A stretch of DNA of 64,000 nucleotides from Pseudo-nitzschia pungens (GCA_037355855.1 CM074758.1:717001-781000); one strand, 5' to 3'; counted from the first letter of the stretch, positions 1-12,574 are shown. The notes: generated from the letters alone by a model not told the origin. Numbers and translations: made by a program.

Positions 1-1322
1 CACCTGTTGTTCTTTCTACAATGGTTTTCGTTTATGTTACTGTTTTCATACCGGTAGTGAATAATTACGATATCAGAGTTTGCATCAGTCCTTGGAGCAA
101 GTCGTGACTGACAAGTCCCACGAGAGCAACACCATGCGCGACTCAATGGCAATAGCCCCTTCATTATTACGAAGGACCTACCGTAAAAGTAAGGTTACGT
201 CTGTTGTTTCATTGTTATTTTTTCACTAGAGCGGCAAAATACACGTACGGGAGTTCAGGTTGCACTAGTTATCATAAAATTGCCCTCGCGTGACGGCTGA
301 CAAAATCATCCCGGTACGGGACGAAGTGATACAAAGCATCACACACGGGGCATAGATTGAAAGGAGATTCTACTGCATCATTTTGTCTGTATCAGCGATC
401 AGTTGTTTGGTGCCAATATGTATTTTCTTGGGTATGTGTGAGGGTAATGTTTGAAATCGAGGCTACTATGATATACTTGTACCACTACCAAATGAATCTT
501 GGGCTTACAATGAGTTTTACTATTGAGCATCTGACCATATCAGGAACTGTTCGTTGTCACGGAGGTCATTGAATGAGTAAGTGGTAATTACTATTGACAC
601 AGGCGTAGACAACTTGCATACAAATTTCAGTTGAAGAGATCAGCTGAAGAGATCATGATTTGTCTCTTTTTAATGAATTCATCTCATTGTAAAAGCAAGC
701 TTGTGGGACACAACATCCTTTCTGTACTACAATTCCTGGGCTGAGGAGTTATTATTTGAATATCATTGGAACAACAAAAATTGTCAATTCAGGCAAGCAC
801 GCGTATTGATGAAGTCTGTCAAAGCAAATTCTTGGCAATTGATATATCAAGACTGGACAACATTTTTTCCATTATTTTATGTAATGTCGTTAGTCCTCAT
901 CAATTATTCATTCCCCATACCATCATTGGAACATGATCCCCTTCTTTGTGGTTTCTTTTCCTATCATGGATGAATTAGTCATGTCATATGCCAGCGGATC
1001 TAATCTAACAGGTAAACTAATAAGCCTTGTTTGATTGTAGTGGTCTATGTTATCATCCATAATATTGGTCAATACTTCTATTCCTCAGTGAAAAACCTTG
1101 TTCGCCTTGTCTGTGGCAAGTAGTAGTACGACTACGGGAAGTGCGGAAAATTCTTTAGCTATGTACAGAATAGTCATTCGTCGATTGCTTTTCTTTATTC
1201 CTTTATCTAGAAAGGCTACAAAATCTAACCCTCCATGAGTCGATTAGCTCAGAAAATCACAAAGGCGAAAGCTCTTTTTTCTGGTGTACAGTGTTCAGCC
1301 ATATTGGGGCTTCACTACATGG
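1..1322. other. AT-rich stretch with no supported gene
   Basis: I see no conserved reading frame here. The short open frames at 357-572 and 701-973 on plus have random-looking composition and no splice-linked extension. The 3' part lies just beyond the stop of the minus-strand coiled-coil gene and probably holds its 3' untranslated region. Confidence 0.5.
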
Positions 1323-4300
1323 CTATCTCTTTGACTTCTCCAACATGGTTGCCAGTTCTTCACTGATAGCCGTGACCTCGTTCAATTCTCTTTCGATTCT
1401 TTGTTTCTCTCTTACTGTCGCTGCTAACGTCTTTTGGAGTGAGAGACTCGTCGCGTGCGATTCCTCATATTTCGTCTTAATTATCCTCTCAGCATCCCTG
1501 AATCGATCCAATTCAACTTGGTGGACCTTCTGTGCTCGAATCAGGTTCGCTTCTTTCGTTGCGAGTGCTGTATTGGTAAAAGAAGAAAGAAAAGTTCGAT
1601 GTGAATCGGTGTATATGAATATTCAAGTCATGACGTCTCCCTCGAGCTAAATTTCACTTACCAGCTCTGCATTGTGCCAATTCATCTCGAAGATCTGCAT
1701 GTTGTCCATCGTGCCTCCTACTCATCTCTTCCAATTCTTTGGTTGCAAAGCGCAAGTCTCTTTCGAGCACTGATATTTTTGATTGGGCATTGTCAAGCTC
1801 TCTTTTCAGTGCTTGATAAATCTCCTGTCTTTCGGCAAGTTGTCCTTCTGCAAGTGCGATCATTTCTTCTCGAGCTTCGTTGCATGCATCTTCTCTCAGG
1901 GCGATTTGATCCTCCATTTCCCTATTATGTTGTGCAATGAGCTCGACGATCCTCATCTGACTCTCCTCATTCGAAGCATTGATAACTTCAACATCACCAC
2001 GAAGCGATTCGAATTCTTGCTTCAAAACTTCATACTTTCTAGTAGCAGTTGCAGCACGAGATTCAGAGTCCGCAAGCTGCGATCCGAGCGCTGTAATAAC
2101 GGCGTCTTTCTCTTTTACAGCATGTTCTGCAGCGTCGCTGCGTTGGTTCGCCTCGGCTTCAATCAGATCCAATTGAGCGAGCAATTCATCACTTTCACTA
2201 CCATGTTTCTTCCTTAATTCGTTGATTTGGCGATCGAATTCCTTCTTCTCTTTTTCTATTCTCTCCTCGGTTTTCGTTTGAATTTCCCCGATCCGAGCCT
2301 CGAGCTCGCGTACTCTCTGTACCTCAGTATTTTTTTGGTCTTTTAATGAGTCGATCTCGGTCTGTAGACGGTCTCTCTCAGTTTTTGCTCCCCCCTCCAC
2401 TTCGCTCAGAGTTTTCTTGAATTCAGATTTCATATTTTCAACAAGTCCTTCGTCAAAGGTGGGTTTTGTGCCCAGTTCCTTTTCGAGTTCGCCAATCTTG
2501 TTCTTCAAAGATATAACTTCATCTCGAGTTTCGCTTGTGATGATCTCTATCTCTTCGGTATGCATTTCGTGCATCGATTTAATTTGTTCTTCAAGATCCT
2601 CGCATTCTTTGGTTTTTGCTGCAATGATTTCAGCGGATTCGTTTTCCAAAGTTTCCTTAATTCGACCGAGCTCGGCTTTAAGGCGTTCCTGATCATCTTT
2701 CTCATTTGTTTGAATCTGTTGTATGTATTGTTTCATGATGTCCACTTCTTTTTCGTGGTTCATCACCAGATTCTTTCTTTCTGTTTCAAATTGGGCCTGC
2801 AAAGTTTTGTTCTGTAACTCTGCATTTTCTTTTGAATCTTTCATAGCTTTTCTCAGTTCAGCAACTTCTTTTTCGTGACGCGTTCGAAGCTCTTCAATGT
2901 GGTTCTTCATTTCGTCTACTATCTGCTCACCAATATCCTTCGTGTTTACCTGATCAACAAGGGATTTGTTCTCTTTTGATAGAACATCTATTTTCTCTTT
3001 CTGATCCAATGTTGCTTGTTTCACTGCGATTGCGATACTCTGGATGTGTTGTTGTTCAAGTTCCTCAAGGCTCGCTTTCGCTTCGTCCCGTTCAGACTTG
3101 TACCGTTTCAGTATCTTACCCATGGACTTGAGCTGATCTTGGGCTTTATTGTAATCAACCCTTAACATATCCATCTCATCGACACAAGGTGTTTCAGACG
3201 AAACACTGTTGCCCCTCTTTTGTTGGGGCGAGAGCTGGTCTTGGTGTTCCGCTACGATTCGTTTCAGTTGATTCCGTAGCTCCTCGATTTCTTTCCCATC
3301 TTGTGCACGGAGGTTTCTCAGGTTCTCTACTTCGAGTTTTGACGATCGAATTTCTTCAGGATCTACAGAAGGCAACTCTGCCAGTTTCTCCTTCAGGAGC
3401 GCTATTTCTATCATGGCCTCTCCCAGCTGGGTTTGTGACTGATTGTTCGATTTTGTCACTATTCGCAGTCTCTCCGACAACTCCTCTGCCTGTTGACTGG
3501 TAGTTTCTTTTTCGTGTTTCAAGACATCCATTTCATTCATCTTCAGTTTCAATTTGTTGAGCTCTGCTTCGCTATTGGAAAGTTTTCCAGCCAGCTCAGA
3601 CTCGAGCTCAAAAATGCGGTTCTCTGCTACTGCTTTTGCTTTCCGCAAGGAATCCAATTCTTCTGAGTTGTAAGGCACCGATTTTTCTGCTCCAGTTTCG
3701 AGCTCACTAACACGCGATTTTAGAGAATCGCGTTCCCCCTCAGTTTGTTTCAAGGTGGCTTTCAAATCATCAAGGGATTGCACTTTGTTGATGAGTTCGT
3801 GGTGTTTCTTAGACACCTTGCGCTCCTCTTCTTTGAGACGTTTCTGATAATTGGCTTCTTGTTCATCGGAATCTTTTTTCCACTGCGCTCCGCTATCGAT
3901 CAACACCTGTTCGAATTCCTGTACTTTCTCCTTCAAAATCTTTTCGTGCTGCATTCTCAATTGAAGTCTCTCTTCCCTCCTGGCGTCTTTGATCTTTTGC
4001 TCTACTTCTTCGAGTGTGAATGTTTTCTCTTCTTGTTTTTTCTCTTCCGGTGTCTGTTGGATCGTATTCATTTTGAAATCATCAGGCAAAAACGCATCGT
4101 CGTCGTCTTCCTCTTCTTCGAACTGGACGGAAAGGTCTTTTGGCTGTCCCATGCTCATGTTTTGCTTTTCGATGGGACTAGTTGGTAAATTTCGAAGCGG
4201 ATGGGGAAACTGGATTCTAGGTCCAGAGGTATAGTAATCATCAGTGGTGTACTTTGTCATGGCCGGTGTTGGGATGGTCCATTCCTGGAGAATTCATAGC

Positions 4301-5050
4301 GACGCGAGATGACGAAGCTTGATGATCCTCTCGGGTTGGGGAGGAAAACGCTGACGACGCAACTCTGGACGTCGGATCCCTTTCGTTCTCGTTTGTCACA
4401 TCGTACTCGTCGTCCGAAGACGCAGAATTTGCCGTGAATATTATGTCATCGTTTCGATCCGAGCGGTTTGATGCAGCCACCAAAGCAGCATCCACCGTTT
4501 TCCTGCTGTTGATACTGCTTTTTGTGCTGGCACTATTGTAATTATTGGAGTTGCGATTTTCCAGGAGCTTTCTGGAGAGTCTCGAGGGGCTGGACGCCAT
4601 TTGTTCGGAATGTGTGTTTGCAACGGATGTTGTCGGGTCCTTTGATTGTTCGTTGCTGACCGTAGGATGAACGGAAAATCCCGTATAATCAAAACTCTGG
4701 TTGAGATTACCGATGCCGAAATCTTCGGCGTCTGAAATGGACGTGTCCGGAAAGCTTCTCGCTTTTCCCGGCGTGCAGATCAGTTTCTTGAGCAATTTTC
4801 TACCGGGCGTCCGGTTTGTTGATGTACCCCTAGATGTTGTCGATGATCCTCCAAATATTTTGGACACGGATGCAGAGATCGCACCCTTTCGAACGGGGGT
4901 GTGAGACTTTGCGCTGTAACTGTCGGTGACGTTGTTTACCGGATGTCTGTACGTGTTTTCGTCGACAGCCTTCCCCTCGACTTCGACGATGCGTCCTACA
5001 ATAGTTTTTGATCCTTCTTTGCCTTTTTTGAATGGTGTGGTTTTGAACAT
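1323..5050 (-). CDS. large coiled-coil protein, spliced
   Basis: The protein is about 1200 aa. It begins MFKTTPFKKGKEGSK at 5050 with a Ser/Thr-rich basic head of about 250 residues, then a charged heptad-rich coiled coil (Glu/Lys/Gln/Leu) to the end. The 3' intron is clear: 1568-1661 (94 nt), GTAAGT donor and TACAG acceptor, phases agree, and the last exon ends at the stop at 1323. The head (5050 to about 4250) and rod (from about 4260) overlap in two frames offset by one. A short intron starting GTACAC and ending in GAAAAG (88 nt) or GGACAG (109 nt) would join them in frame; a one-base error would also do it. The fold suggests a cytoskeletal, centrosomal or Golgi tether-like protein, but no family-specific motif was seen, so function is not assigned. 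Confidence 0.75.
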
Positions 5051-5207
5051 ATCAGAGAACTAGGATGAGTCCGTATCGAACAAGTGCGTTTTCTACCGTC
5101 TAAAATTGGAGTTGGGTTGGTTGCAAAGACCGGCAAGCAAACAGATGCATCCGACTCGGAAGCTGCGCGGTCGAATCAAGCTACTTTTGTCTGGGTCGTT
5201 CGGATGC

Positions 5208-5518
5208 TTAGTGTGGGTAGCAATCTGGACTGATCGGAGATGGATAGACAACAACTGCGTTTTGGTTGCAATCGGTGACGACTGGTTGTTCCGAGACCTC
5301 GGGATCCTTGTGTTTGTTGCGATGCTGGTATTCGAGCAGTGATAGTGGTACGAGATTCTTTGATGCCAGTGTTTTCTAAGGATTAACTTACTTCTACTAC
5401 GTTTCGTGTTTCCACCGGCAGACCTGGCAAACTCTGCCCCAACGAAGTCAAACTGATCATCGCATAGTTTGTTCCTGCTCGTCCGTCGTCAAATGACGGT
5501 TGATACATTGTAACAAGA
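5208..5518 (-). CDS. small spliced gene, unknown product (5' end unresolved)
   Basis: Two exons fit together. Exon 5392-5518 follows a CTCCAG acceptor and contains an ATG at 5508 (MYQPSFDDGRAGTNYAMI...). The 67-nt intron 5325-5391 runs from GTAAGT to ACCAG in phase 0. The last exon, 5208-5324, ends with a stop at 5208. From the internal ATG this gives about 78 aa with a Pro/Val-rich tail. Further upstream are more donor-like sites (GTAAGC, GTAAGG) and a candidate first exon, ATG 5730 (MSIHELVTLLQPEDT), but the phases do not join cleanly. The true protein is therefore probably longer and the 5' exons are uncertain. No family recognised. It lies in tandem upstream of the coiled-coil gene, about 160 bp apart. 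Confidence 0.45.
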
Positions 5519-5740
5519 CTGGAGGTCGTTGACGTTATTTCAAAAAAAATTAGCGCGCCGGGCGAACCAAGCACATATCCAAAACCCCGAACTAAGGTTT
5601 AGCTTACCACCGATACTCGTCTGATCCTGTCGACGAAATCAATCGAAAGACGAGTCAAAAGTTCTTCGGATCAGTCGTACCTTACCGTATCTTCCGGCTG
5701 AAGTAAGGTTACTAATTCGTGGATGGACATCCTACTAGCA

Positions 5741-6504
5741 CGTACGTACCACCAATCTAAATCAAACGAAAAAAATAGCACAAGCAGCCCCCCTTAGTAA
5801 GCCAGATGTCTTCGAGAAAGTCATACTATCTGGGTGTATTCTCAAGCTATTACTTCGTAGTTTACTAGTAGTAAATTATGTATTCCACAGTGGGGAGAAC
5901 GAAAGATCATTTTCCATTAAAAGTTGCAAGACCAAAACAAAGAATACCGTTTTGTGACTCCTGTTACACAAACTGATGAACATAAAATTGGCTAAGTTAC
6001 GAGTAGTCTTCTTGCGATGCAATAAAGCCACTCGTCACGAAATACAAATACAATCCAGCGTCACATTTTGATTCGTGTGTGGTTGGTCCTGTTGCTCGTT
6101 GATTGGATCGACGGCAAGATATCCAATTGCGTTTCATCATGCGCAAGACAGTAGTAACCTTATTGTTCAATTGCGTTTTACCATGCAAGACAGTATTGTA
6201 TTATAATACTACCGTATTAATTAATATTATGATATCATCGCAATCATAAACTCATTGAATTCAAGCTTTTCCTACGGTACCACAGATTTTCATTTCTCCT
6301 TGTTCCACGACGCGACTCCTAACAGCCAAAGAACAACCGTCGACACTGCTTTCGTTCGACGTTGTGCGAACCATCCAAATAGGGCACGAACCCCACAACA
6401 CAGCAACAGCAGCGAGGGACGTTTCAAAACCCCAGACGCCGATGGATGGATGCATGGATTGATGCATGGATTGATGGATTCCTTCCTCGTCAGCCGCCGT
6501 TCGC
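5741..6504. other. AT-rich spacer
   Basis: No supported gene. It contains homopolymer-rich AT sequence and copies of the taaggttac-type motif near 5700 and 6160. It ends in the short ATGGATTG/CTCGCTCG repeats that overlap the 3' end of the next minus-strand gene. Confidence 0.5.
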
Positions 6505-7437
6505 TCACTCGCTCGCTCGCTCACTCACTCGGCCTCTTCGGGCGGCTTGTCCTTGTCCTTGTCCCTTGCCGGGATTTGGCTCGGCCTCGGCGTACCCGAT
6601 CGTCACCCCCCGGCGGTGCAGGGTCGGAGCCAGGGCCTCTTCGAGCAGGAACCGCGCCGCGTCGACCTTGGACATGAGAACGTGCAGGCGCCCCCCGTGG
6701 TCGTGCCTCGACAGCACCCGATCGCAGGACCCCCGCTCTTTCTCGGACGGGGTGAGGCCCACCGGACGGACCAGCAGATAGTCGAGGTCATCGCCGCCGC
6801 CGCCGCTCGCCTCCACGGCGGTTTCCATGGCTCTCAGATCCCGGCGGACGGCCCGCAGGCCGGTCCGGAGCATGAGGCCCCACAGCACCTTGACGAGCGA
6901 GAGCTTCAGAAAGTCGTCGCCGATGCCAAAGGACGACAGGCACACGAGCCTGCGGACCTTTTTGGCTTTCATGGCGCCGATCACCTTTCGGGTCCCGAGG
7001 GCGCACCAGCGGGTTCCCAGCTCGGCCTGGCGATCGCCGAGGCAGGAAACGACTGCGTCGACGCCCTCGAGGAGCTCCCCGAACTCGGTCTCGGCCGATT
7101 CGGAAGCCGCGTCGACGGAAGCAATCTCCTCCCTCATGTCGCCGAGAATCTTTTCCGTTTTGGACCTGGAGTCTTCGTCTTCGACATCGACGGAAATTCC
7201 GAGATCGCGATCGGGTTCCCCGGCATCGGATCCGATTCCGATTCCGTTGCTGTTGCTGTTGCGGTTTCCGGTCGCGTCTCTCCCCACCGACACGGCAATG
7301 GCGCGGACCTCAAAGGGCTCGCCCAGGCCGAGGTCGTTCTGCTGCTTGGAAAGCGCCACGGCGAACTTGCCGACGTCTCCCATCCCTCCCGTGGTGGCGT
7401 ACAGGACGGCCACGGTTTTGTGTGAAGGCGTCTTCAT
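6505..7437 (-). CDS. atypical SDR / NmrA-like NAD(P)-binding protein
   Basis: A Rossmann-fold protein of about 310 aa starting MKTPSHKTVAVLYATTGGMG at 7437. The open frame runs further upstream, but that part translates GATC microsatellite and low-complexity sequence. The N-terminal beta strand and glycine turn (ATTGGMGDVG) are a modified atypical-SDR dinucleotide motif. VDAVVSCLGDRQ and VRRLVCLSSFGIGD match the strand-4 and strand-5 signatures of NAD(P)H-binding/NmrA-like reductases. LDYLLVRPVGLT is the usual late motif. There is no canonical YxxxK, as expected for atypical SDRs. The region after residue 55 carries an insertion rich in Asn/Ser/Gly/Asp. The C-terminus degenerates into a KGQGQGQ/SERASE repeat. 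Substrate unknown; a quinone-reductase-like or regulatory role is inference. Confidence 0.75.
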   Translation of the reverse strand: MKTPSHKTVAVLYATTGGMGDVGKFAVALSKQQNDLGLGEPFEVRAIAVSVGRDATGNRNSNSNGIGIGSDAGEPDRDLGISVDVEDEDSRSKTEKILGDMREEIASVDAASESAETEFGELLEGVDAVVSCLGDRQAELGTRWCALGTRKVIGAMKAKKVRRLVCLSSFGIGDDFLKLSLVKVLWGLMLRTGLRAVRRDLRAMETAVEASGGGGDDLDYLLVRPVGLTPSEKERGSCDRVLSRHDHGGRLHVLMSKVDAARFLLEEALAPTLHRRGVTIGYAEAEPNPGKGQGQGQAARRGRVSERASE

Positions 7438-8486
7438 ACCGGAGCAGTGGGTGGATGTTGTCGATCGATCGATCGATCGATCGATCGATGGATTGCGGTG
7501 CCGTGCCGTGCCGTGCCGCGCTCGGCGATGCGTACGAGTGCTGTAGGATGGATGCAATTCGCTGCAATCAACAAATGCAACCCACTGCAATGCAATTAAG
7601 TGCGGTGCGTCCCGAGGATTATGTTCTGTTCTGTTCTGTTCTGTTCTTGGCGGTTGCGCTTCCCTGGTTTGTCAGAGCGCGCTTGGAATCAATCACAGAA
7701 AGCAAGCGTGCTGCAGAACATCATCCCGGACTGCGACTCACTCACTCGGGCTTCTCCTTTGGGACACCGAGACCGGATCAAGCATGGATACCGGTTCGAA
7801 CGCGTTCCTGCTTTGTTCGACGACGTTCCCAAGTGCCGGTAAGATTTTTTAGATCACGGAAAGGTACCGTAATTAATTTACCAGGTACGAAGTAAGTTTT
7901 ACCGTACCGGTATGTAGGAAGTACGGTAGTACTATGTGAAGGAAGTTGCAGTTCATGCGACTTCTTAATTTTTCTGAGTGAGTCGTGATCTGTGTCGTCG
8001 CGTGTCCAAAGAGGAGCCGTCGCGTGGGAAGTTGAACTTGTGCCTTCGGTTCCGAAGCAATTGTGACTCGCTCGACCCAAATTCCGGGAGTGGTTCCTGG
8101 AAAAACTCGAACTCTCTAGAGAATGATTTCGCATTCGATCGAAAGGATCAAGGATCAAGGATCAAGGATCAAGGATCAACGATCAAGGATCAACAATCAT
8201 ATTATTTCATCCCACCTTTTTTGATTGATTGAGAAAAGTGTCGAGCCGAGTCAGTCGTTGAGGCGCGGGACGCAAAAGCTGGCGCAGCAAGAAGCAAGTT
8301 TTTCTCTCGCCACTCGGACGAAACTCCATCCTTTCGCGTTGCTTCTCGAACCCGCAACCAAAACCCTTACCGCATTGCGAATCGTCTACCACTACTACTA
8401 CTACTACTACTACGGTTGAACCGCAATCACCGAGAAGACGACGGAGAAGAGCAGAAGATCGCAGCCAAAGAAGCGAGGACGATACG
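7438..8486. other. microsatellite-rich spacer
   Basis: Divergent interval between the SDR (-) and the low-complexity gene (+). It holds GATC repeats (7461-7489), TTCTG repeats (about 7623-7646), an ACCGTACCGGTA motif cluster (7865-7930), AAGGATC repeats (about 8141-8191) and CTA repeats (about 8391-8413). No supported coding frame. Confidence 0.6.
7461..7489. repeat. GATC tetranucleotide microsatellite
   Basis: About seven uninterrupted GATC units lie 24 bp upstream of the SDR start codon at 7437, in its probable 5' leader. They are followed by a ccgtg repeat (7497-7520). Confidence 0.9.
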
Positions 8487-10609
8487 ATGGAACCCGGAAC
8501 CAATGACAACCGCAATCGTCCCGCCGTAGCGCGAAATGACGACCGCGCTAGCAAAACGAAAGCATCGCAATCGGCATCGGCAATCGTCAGTCGGCAACGT
8601 CGTCGGCATCGGCATCGGAAGCAACAACAACAACAACAATAGCCACGGATTCCTTGGACGCCGAGTCGGCCGTTCGGAAACTCTTGACCCGCGAAGAGGA
8701 ATGCACACTCAAGACGGCATTGGCCTTTGTCGTCGTCAGGACGAGAGCCAAAGCGCAACAGGCATCGTCGGAATCGGCATCGGAATCGGAATCGGCATCG
8801 GCATCGGCATCCACCATGGCATACGCTCAGAATCGCACCAAGCGACATCGAATAATCTCCAACGAGGAGCGAGGCACGGAATTGCTGGGTTCTGCCAACA
8901 ACTTATCGGTCCTCGATCACCTCTTTCGTTCCGAGGAGAACGATCGCGACTCCAGTATTGGTGTTGGCAGTGGCATTGATATTGGCGTTGGCGTTGGCGT
9001 TGGCGTTGGCGTTGGCGTTGGCGTTGGCGTTGGCGTTGGCAGTGGCATCGAGAGTGACGACAGAGAGCATTTGTATGGATACCAAGGCCTGCTAAAACGA
9101 CCCAAGCCCGCAGGACTTCTGGATTGCGCGGTGGGAGATCAAAACCATATCAACCACATGTTCCGCGCTGCCAAGAGGCTCTCCGAAGCGTTGCTCGTGA
9201 CGAAGCAAAAGCAAAGGCAACAGCATAATCATAATAATCATAATAATCACAATAATCATAATAATAATCGGCGGCAGCAGCGTCATCCGCAACGATCCAG
9301 GATGCCCGACACCCTTGCCATCTCGAGAGCGCTTGCCGGTGCCACGGGGCATTTGGCCCACCAACTGCAGCTCTTTCTGACGGCCACGACAACGGCAACG
9401 ACAAAGGCAACGACATCGGCAACGACCCTGCCACCCCCTCTGGCCTCGGAGGCAGCTTCCGCCAAACCATTCGCTCGTCGACGAGGATGGGTTGCCTCCT
9501 CCGGCGCGACGGCTTGCTCCACTGTCACACCGACGGGGTCTCGGATCACCGGCAGCAACGACGGGGACAACAACGGTGGTGACGACGTGGCGGTAGTAAC
9601 TCCACGCACGAGCAACAAACACAACAAGAGCAAGAACAAGAGCAAGAACAAAACCAAGAACAATAGCGAGAACAAAAGGAAGGCCAGCACCAACGCCGAA
9701 GTGGAAGGGAACCAGGTCGATACCCGGAACGATCGTGGCGGTAGGCAAGAAAACAACGATTCCTCCCGCATCAACGACGTTCCCACAAACACGAGGGACT
9801 CGGCCGCGTTTGTCCAGGATTGGATTCGTTCCACCTTGTTGCTGCAACCCTGCGAAGATACGGGTGCCGTCAATTCCAATGATACCGCTGCTCGGCACGG
9901 TGTTACCGCCCGCAACAGCAACAGCAACAGCAACGGACCAACCACCACCACCACCACGGTTTTGCACTGGCACGATGCCACGGTCCTCGACGTGCTGGCC
10001 TCCTTTCACGTGTACGCGACGTTGGTGCCCCGGGTCGCGCGCATCAGCCCGGGACTGGCGGGGCACATTGCCCGCGTCGTCGCCAAGCTGGTCCGGGACT
10101 TGTACCACGACAAGATTGTCGTCGTTGTTCTTTCGTGTGATGGTGGGGACGGCAATGGCCATGGCCATGGGCGTGGCAATGGCCGTGGCAATGCCCGCCG
10201 TGCCAAGCGCCTCCTGGACCACCTCGCCACATCGGCCCTGGCGCTGCTGAGGGTGTGCTGGACGACCCCCTGCGGCAGCGGCGGAAGGAGGGCCGCGAGC
10301 GCCGCCGCCGCCGATCGGAACCACCGGTCCTTCTTGCTCCTGTCCCTGCACGAGCTCTTGGGGGAGCTGCTCGTCCCCCTGCCGCGATCGGAGCTCGCCC
10401 GGGAGCACTACAAGCTGACCCTGCTGGGGATGGCGCGTGAGCGTGAGCGTGCGCGGAACAAGCGTTCCGTCCACTGCCACTTTGGGCAGCCCCCTCGGAA
10501 CCGACACCATTGCGAGTGCGCTCACGACGACGATGGAGTGTGCCGGGGTCTGGATCCGGAAGCCAAGCTGCTGTTGCGCATGGCGGTCTACCGGCTGCTG
10601 CTGGAGTAG
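8487..10609 (+). CDS. low-complexity protein of unknown function, frame ambiguous near 5' end
   Basis: The main frame reads from about 8560 to a stop at 10609 and includes [20 protein letters not shown], which looks like genuine protein. No ATG opens this frame before 8816 ([12 protein letters not shown], in a good ccaccATGg context). An ATG at 8487 ([19 protein letters not shown]) is in another frame and hits a stop after a CAA run. A length change in the intervening tcggca/CAA repeats would join the two. The middle carries a (Gly-Val)n tract from a GGCGTT repeat, His-Asn runs and KNKSKNK runs. The C-terminal third ([19 protein letters not shown]..., [35 protein letters not shown]) is Leu-rich and helical and looks like a folded domain. 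No family recognised. Confidence 0.55.
8984..9037. repeat. coding GGCGTT hexanucleotide repeat
   Basis: About nine ggcgtt units encode alternating Gly-Val within the low-complexity protein. A second tract near 9226-9270 (aataatcat-type) encodes His-Asn repeats. Confidence 0.9.
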
Positions 10610-11570
10610 CGACGAGGCGGGGCGAGGCGAGGCAAAGCATGGATGATGTCCAATCGCAATCGGAATCGAACATCGAATCGAACATCGAATCGAGCTTCGA
10701 ATCGATGCACGCTTGGATTCCGTTCTGGTTGGGGCCAATCCAATCGAATAGAAACGAGAAAGACATAGAATTGGAACGAAGCGTGCAGGGGATTGCCTCC
10801 CAATCAACAATTGTGCACCTCGTACGGTAGGATGTCGTCCGAAGCCGCACCGCAGAACGCTACCTACCGTACGGTGCAAGTTGCAAACACGCCGTGGCAG
10901 GGGAAGCTCGGGACGGATCGGGAGGGCACAAAAAAACAAAATACACACACACACAAACAAACAAACACACACACACACAGGAAATCGCGTTGTCCACGAG
11001 TTGTCGCCGGGGAGAGGACCGGCCTCGGTACCAAATCGCGGCAATTCATCGAGATCAAAACCCGGGCCTGCTGCAACCGCACCGAACAAACGTCACCACG
11101 CGTTGCTGCGATGAAAGATGCGCAACGGTGCGCAATCGCTCACTGGCTGCACGCAGCCGCACGGTGGCGATATGTTCGTTGTGGGCTTCGGTACGAGTAA
11201 GGTAGCACGAACTTTGCAATAACGATTCGGATGAATATCCGAAAACAAAACCAAAACCACACTCGGATATGATGCCTATCAAGTATTCTTTCGATATTAT
11301 TGTTTTCGGAAGAGATGAGATAAAGTCTACACTCGTTTGCTCATTGTTGTGTTGCCTGATAAGACTCAAGCATTCGTTCGTTCGTTGGTGCCATCGAACC
11401 ACGTTGTTTGTGGTTCGTCCTCCACTCCATTGATACTATTGGCATGAATAGTGCATGTTTCGTTTCGTTTCGCTTTGCTTCGTTTCGTCGGATTGATTGA
11501 TCCATGAGGCATCTGAGGCATCATCTCTCTCTCTCTCTCTCTCTCTCTTTTTATCCATCTCTCTCTCTAT
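10610..11570. other. spacer with simple repeats
   Basis: Convergent interval between the low-complexity gene (+) and SEC11 (-). It contains tcgaacatcgaa repeats (10660-10710), a CA-rich tract (10951-10980), TCGTTTCG repeats (11456-11490) and a CT tract (11526-11550). No supported gene. Confidence 0.6.
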
Positions 11571-12574
11571 CTATCCTTCCTTGCTCGTCAGCACAAACAA
11601 TCCCATCATCCCCACCAGGACGTACTTGAGCACGGGATAATCGTTGAGGGCGATCGTGACCATGCCCACGTACCGCAACGTCCCGACCGCCTTGCCCAGT
11701 ATGTCCTCCCTCTCGAGCCAGAGCTGTCCCGGCGCGTACAGTCCGCGGTCGTCGACGCGGTTGTTGTCTCCCTTGGTCAGGAGCTCGACCTTGCCGTCCG
11801 GTCCGTCCTGGTGGACCTTGAGGATCCGGTGGACGATGGGAATGTCGCGGTCCTTGATCTTGAAGACGACCACGTCCCCGACGCCGACCTGCTCGACGCT
11901 GTTGTTGAGAAAGAGAATGTCGCCGCGCTGAAAGGCGGGCTCCATGGATCCGGAGAGCACGACGACCACCGGCGATTCGCTCTGTTGTGTTGCGTTGTAC
12001 GTTGTGTTGTGCGTGCGTGCGCGGGAATCATTGTTTCGTTACGTTGGCAGAAAGAATAACAATGCACCAAGCATTCAATTTTTGGAGACGGCATCGTTGG
12101 GTTGTTGCGAGTGGCGCGAATGCGCAGTGATTGTTGCGTAAGGAACGAAACGAAACGACGGCAGGATTGCGATTCGAGGAACAAACAAACCGATCGTTAA
12201 GACAAGATCCCAAATGGTGAGAAACAGCAAGACAATCGTACAATCAACACACGAAATCACACAGCAACAGTGGCAGCCAACACGACGGAAGTGAATCACT
12301 CTCTCGACCATCTTTCCTCGTCCGCTTGCACTTCCGCTTGCACTTCCCTTCCCTTCCGATACAAGACAAGACAAGACAAGACAAGACAACGCAACCATGA
12401 ACCATCCACCACACACACCTTTGTGTAACACATGAGTGCCTTCCAGATCATCAACGCCGAGAAGACAATCATGGCCAGGTTCAACAATTGAAAGAGCAGC
12501 TGTCGCTTGTTGGCCCAGAGCTTCTTGAGCTCCAGGACTTGCTTGTCGAATATGTCCTTGATCATGTTCGTCAT
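11571..12574 (-). CDS. SEC11: signal peptidase complex catalytic subunit SEC11
   Basis: Membrane-bound serine protease (family S26B) that removes signal peptides at the ER. Two exons: 12419-12574 and 11571-11981, with a long 437-nt intron (11982-12418; GTGTGT donor, AACAG acceptor, phase 0). Product 188 aa, the usual family length. Exon 1 encodes [20 protein letters not shown] and the N-terminal membrane anchor [19 protein letters not shown]. The join gives [20 protein letters not shown], restoring the family block with the catalytic Ser in SGSMEP. The catalytic His is in [10 protein letters not shown] and the Asp region is [12 protein letters not shown], typical of the Ser-His-Asp eukaryotic type. 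A second hydrophobic segment ([12 protein letters not shown]) lies at the C-terminus. Its intron contains a GACAA repeat. Confidence 0.95.
12361..12388. repeat. ACAAG pentanucleotide repeat inside the SEC11 intron
   Basis: About five to six acaag units lie close to the SEC11 donor site. A second pentamer repeat (tgctg, about 12591-12625) sits just upstream of the SEC11 start codon. Confidence 0.85.

Noticed and set aside
9092..11089. 665-aa open frame on minus
   Set aside because: Overlaps low-complexity repeats and CA tract; reads as repeated Val/Ala/Cys runs, not a protein fold.
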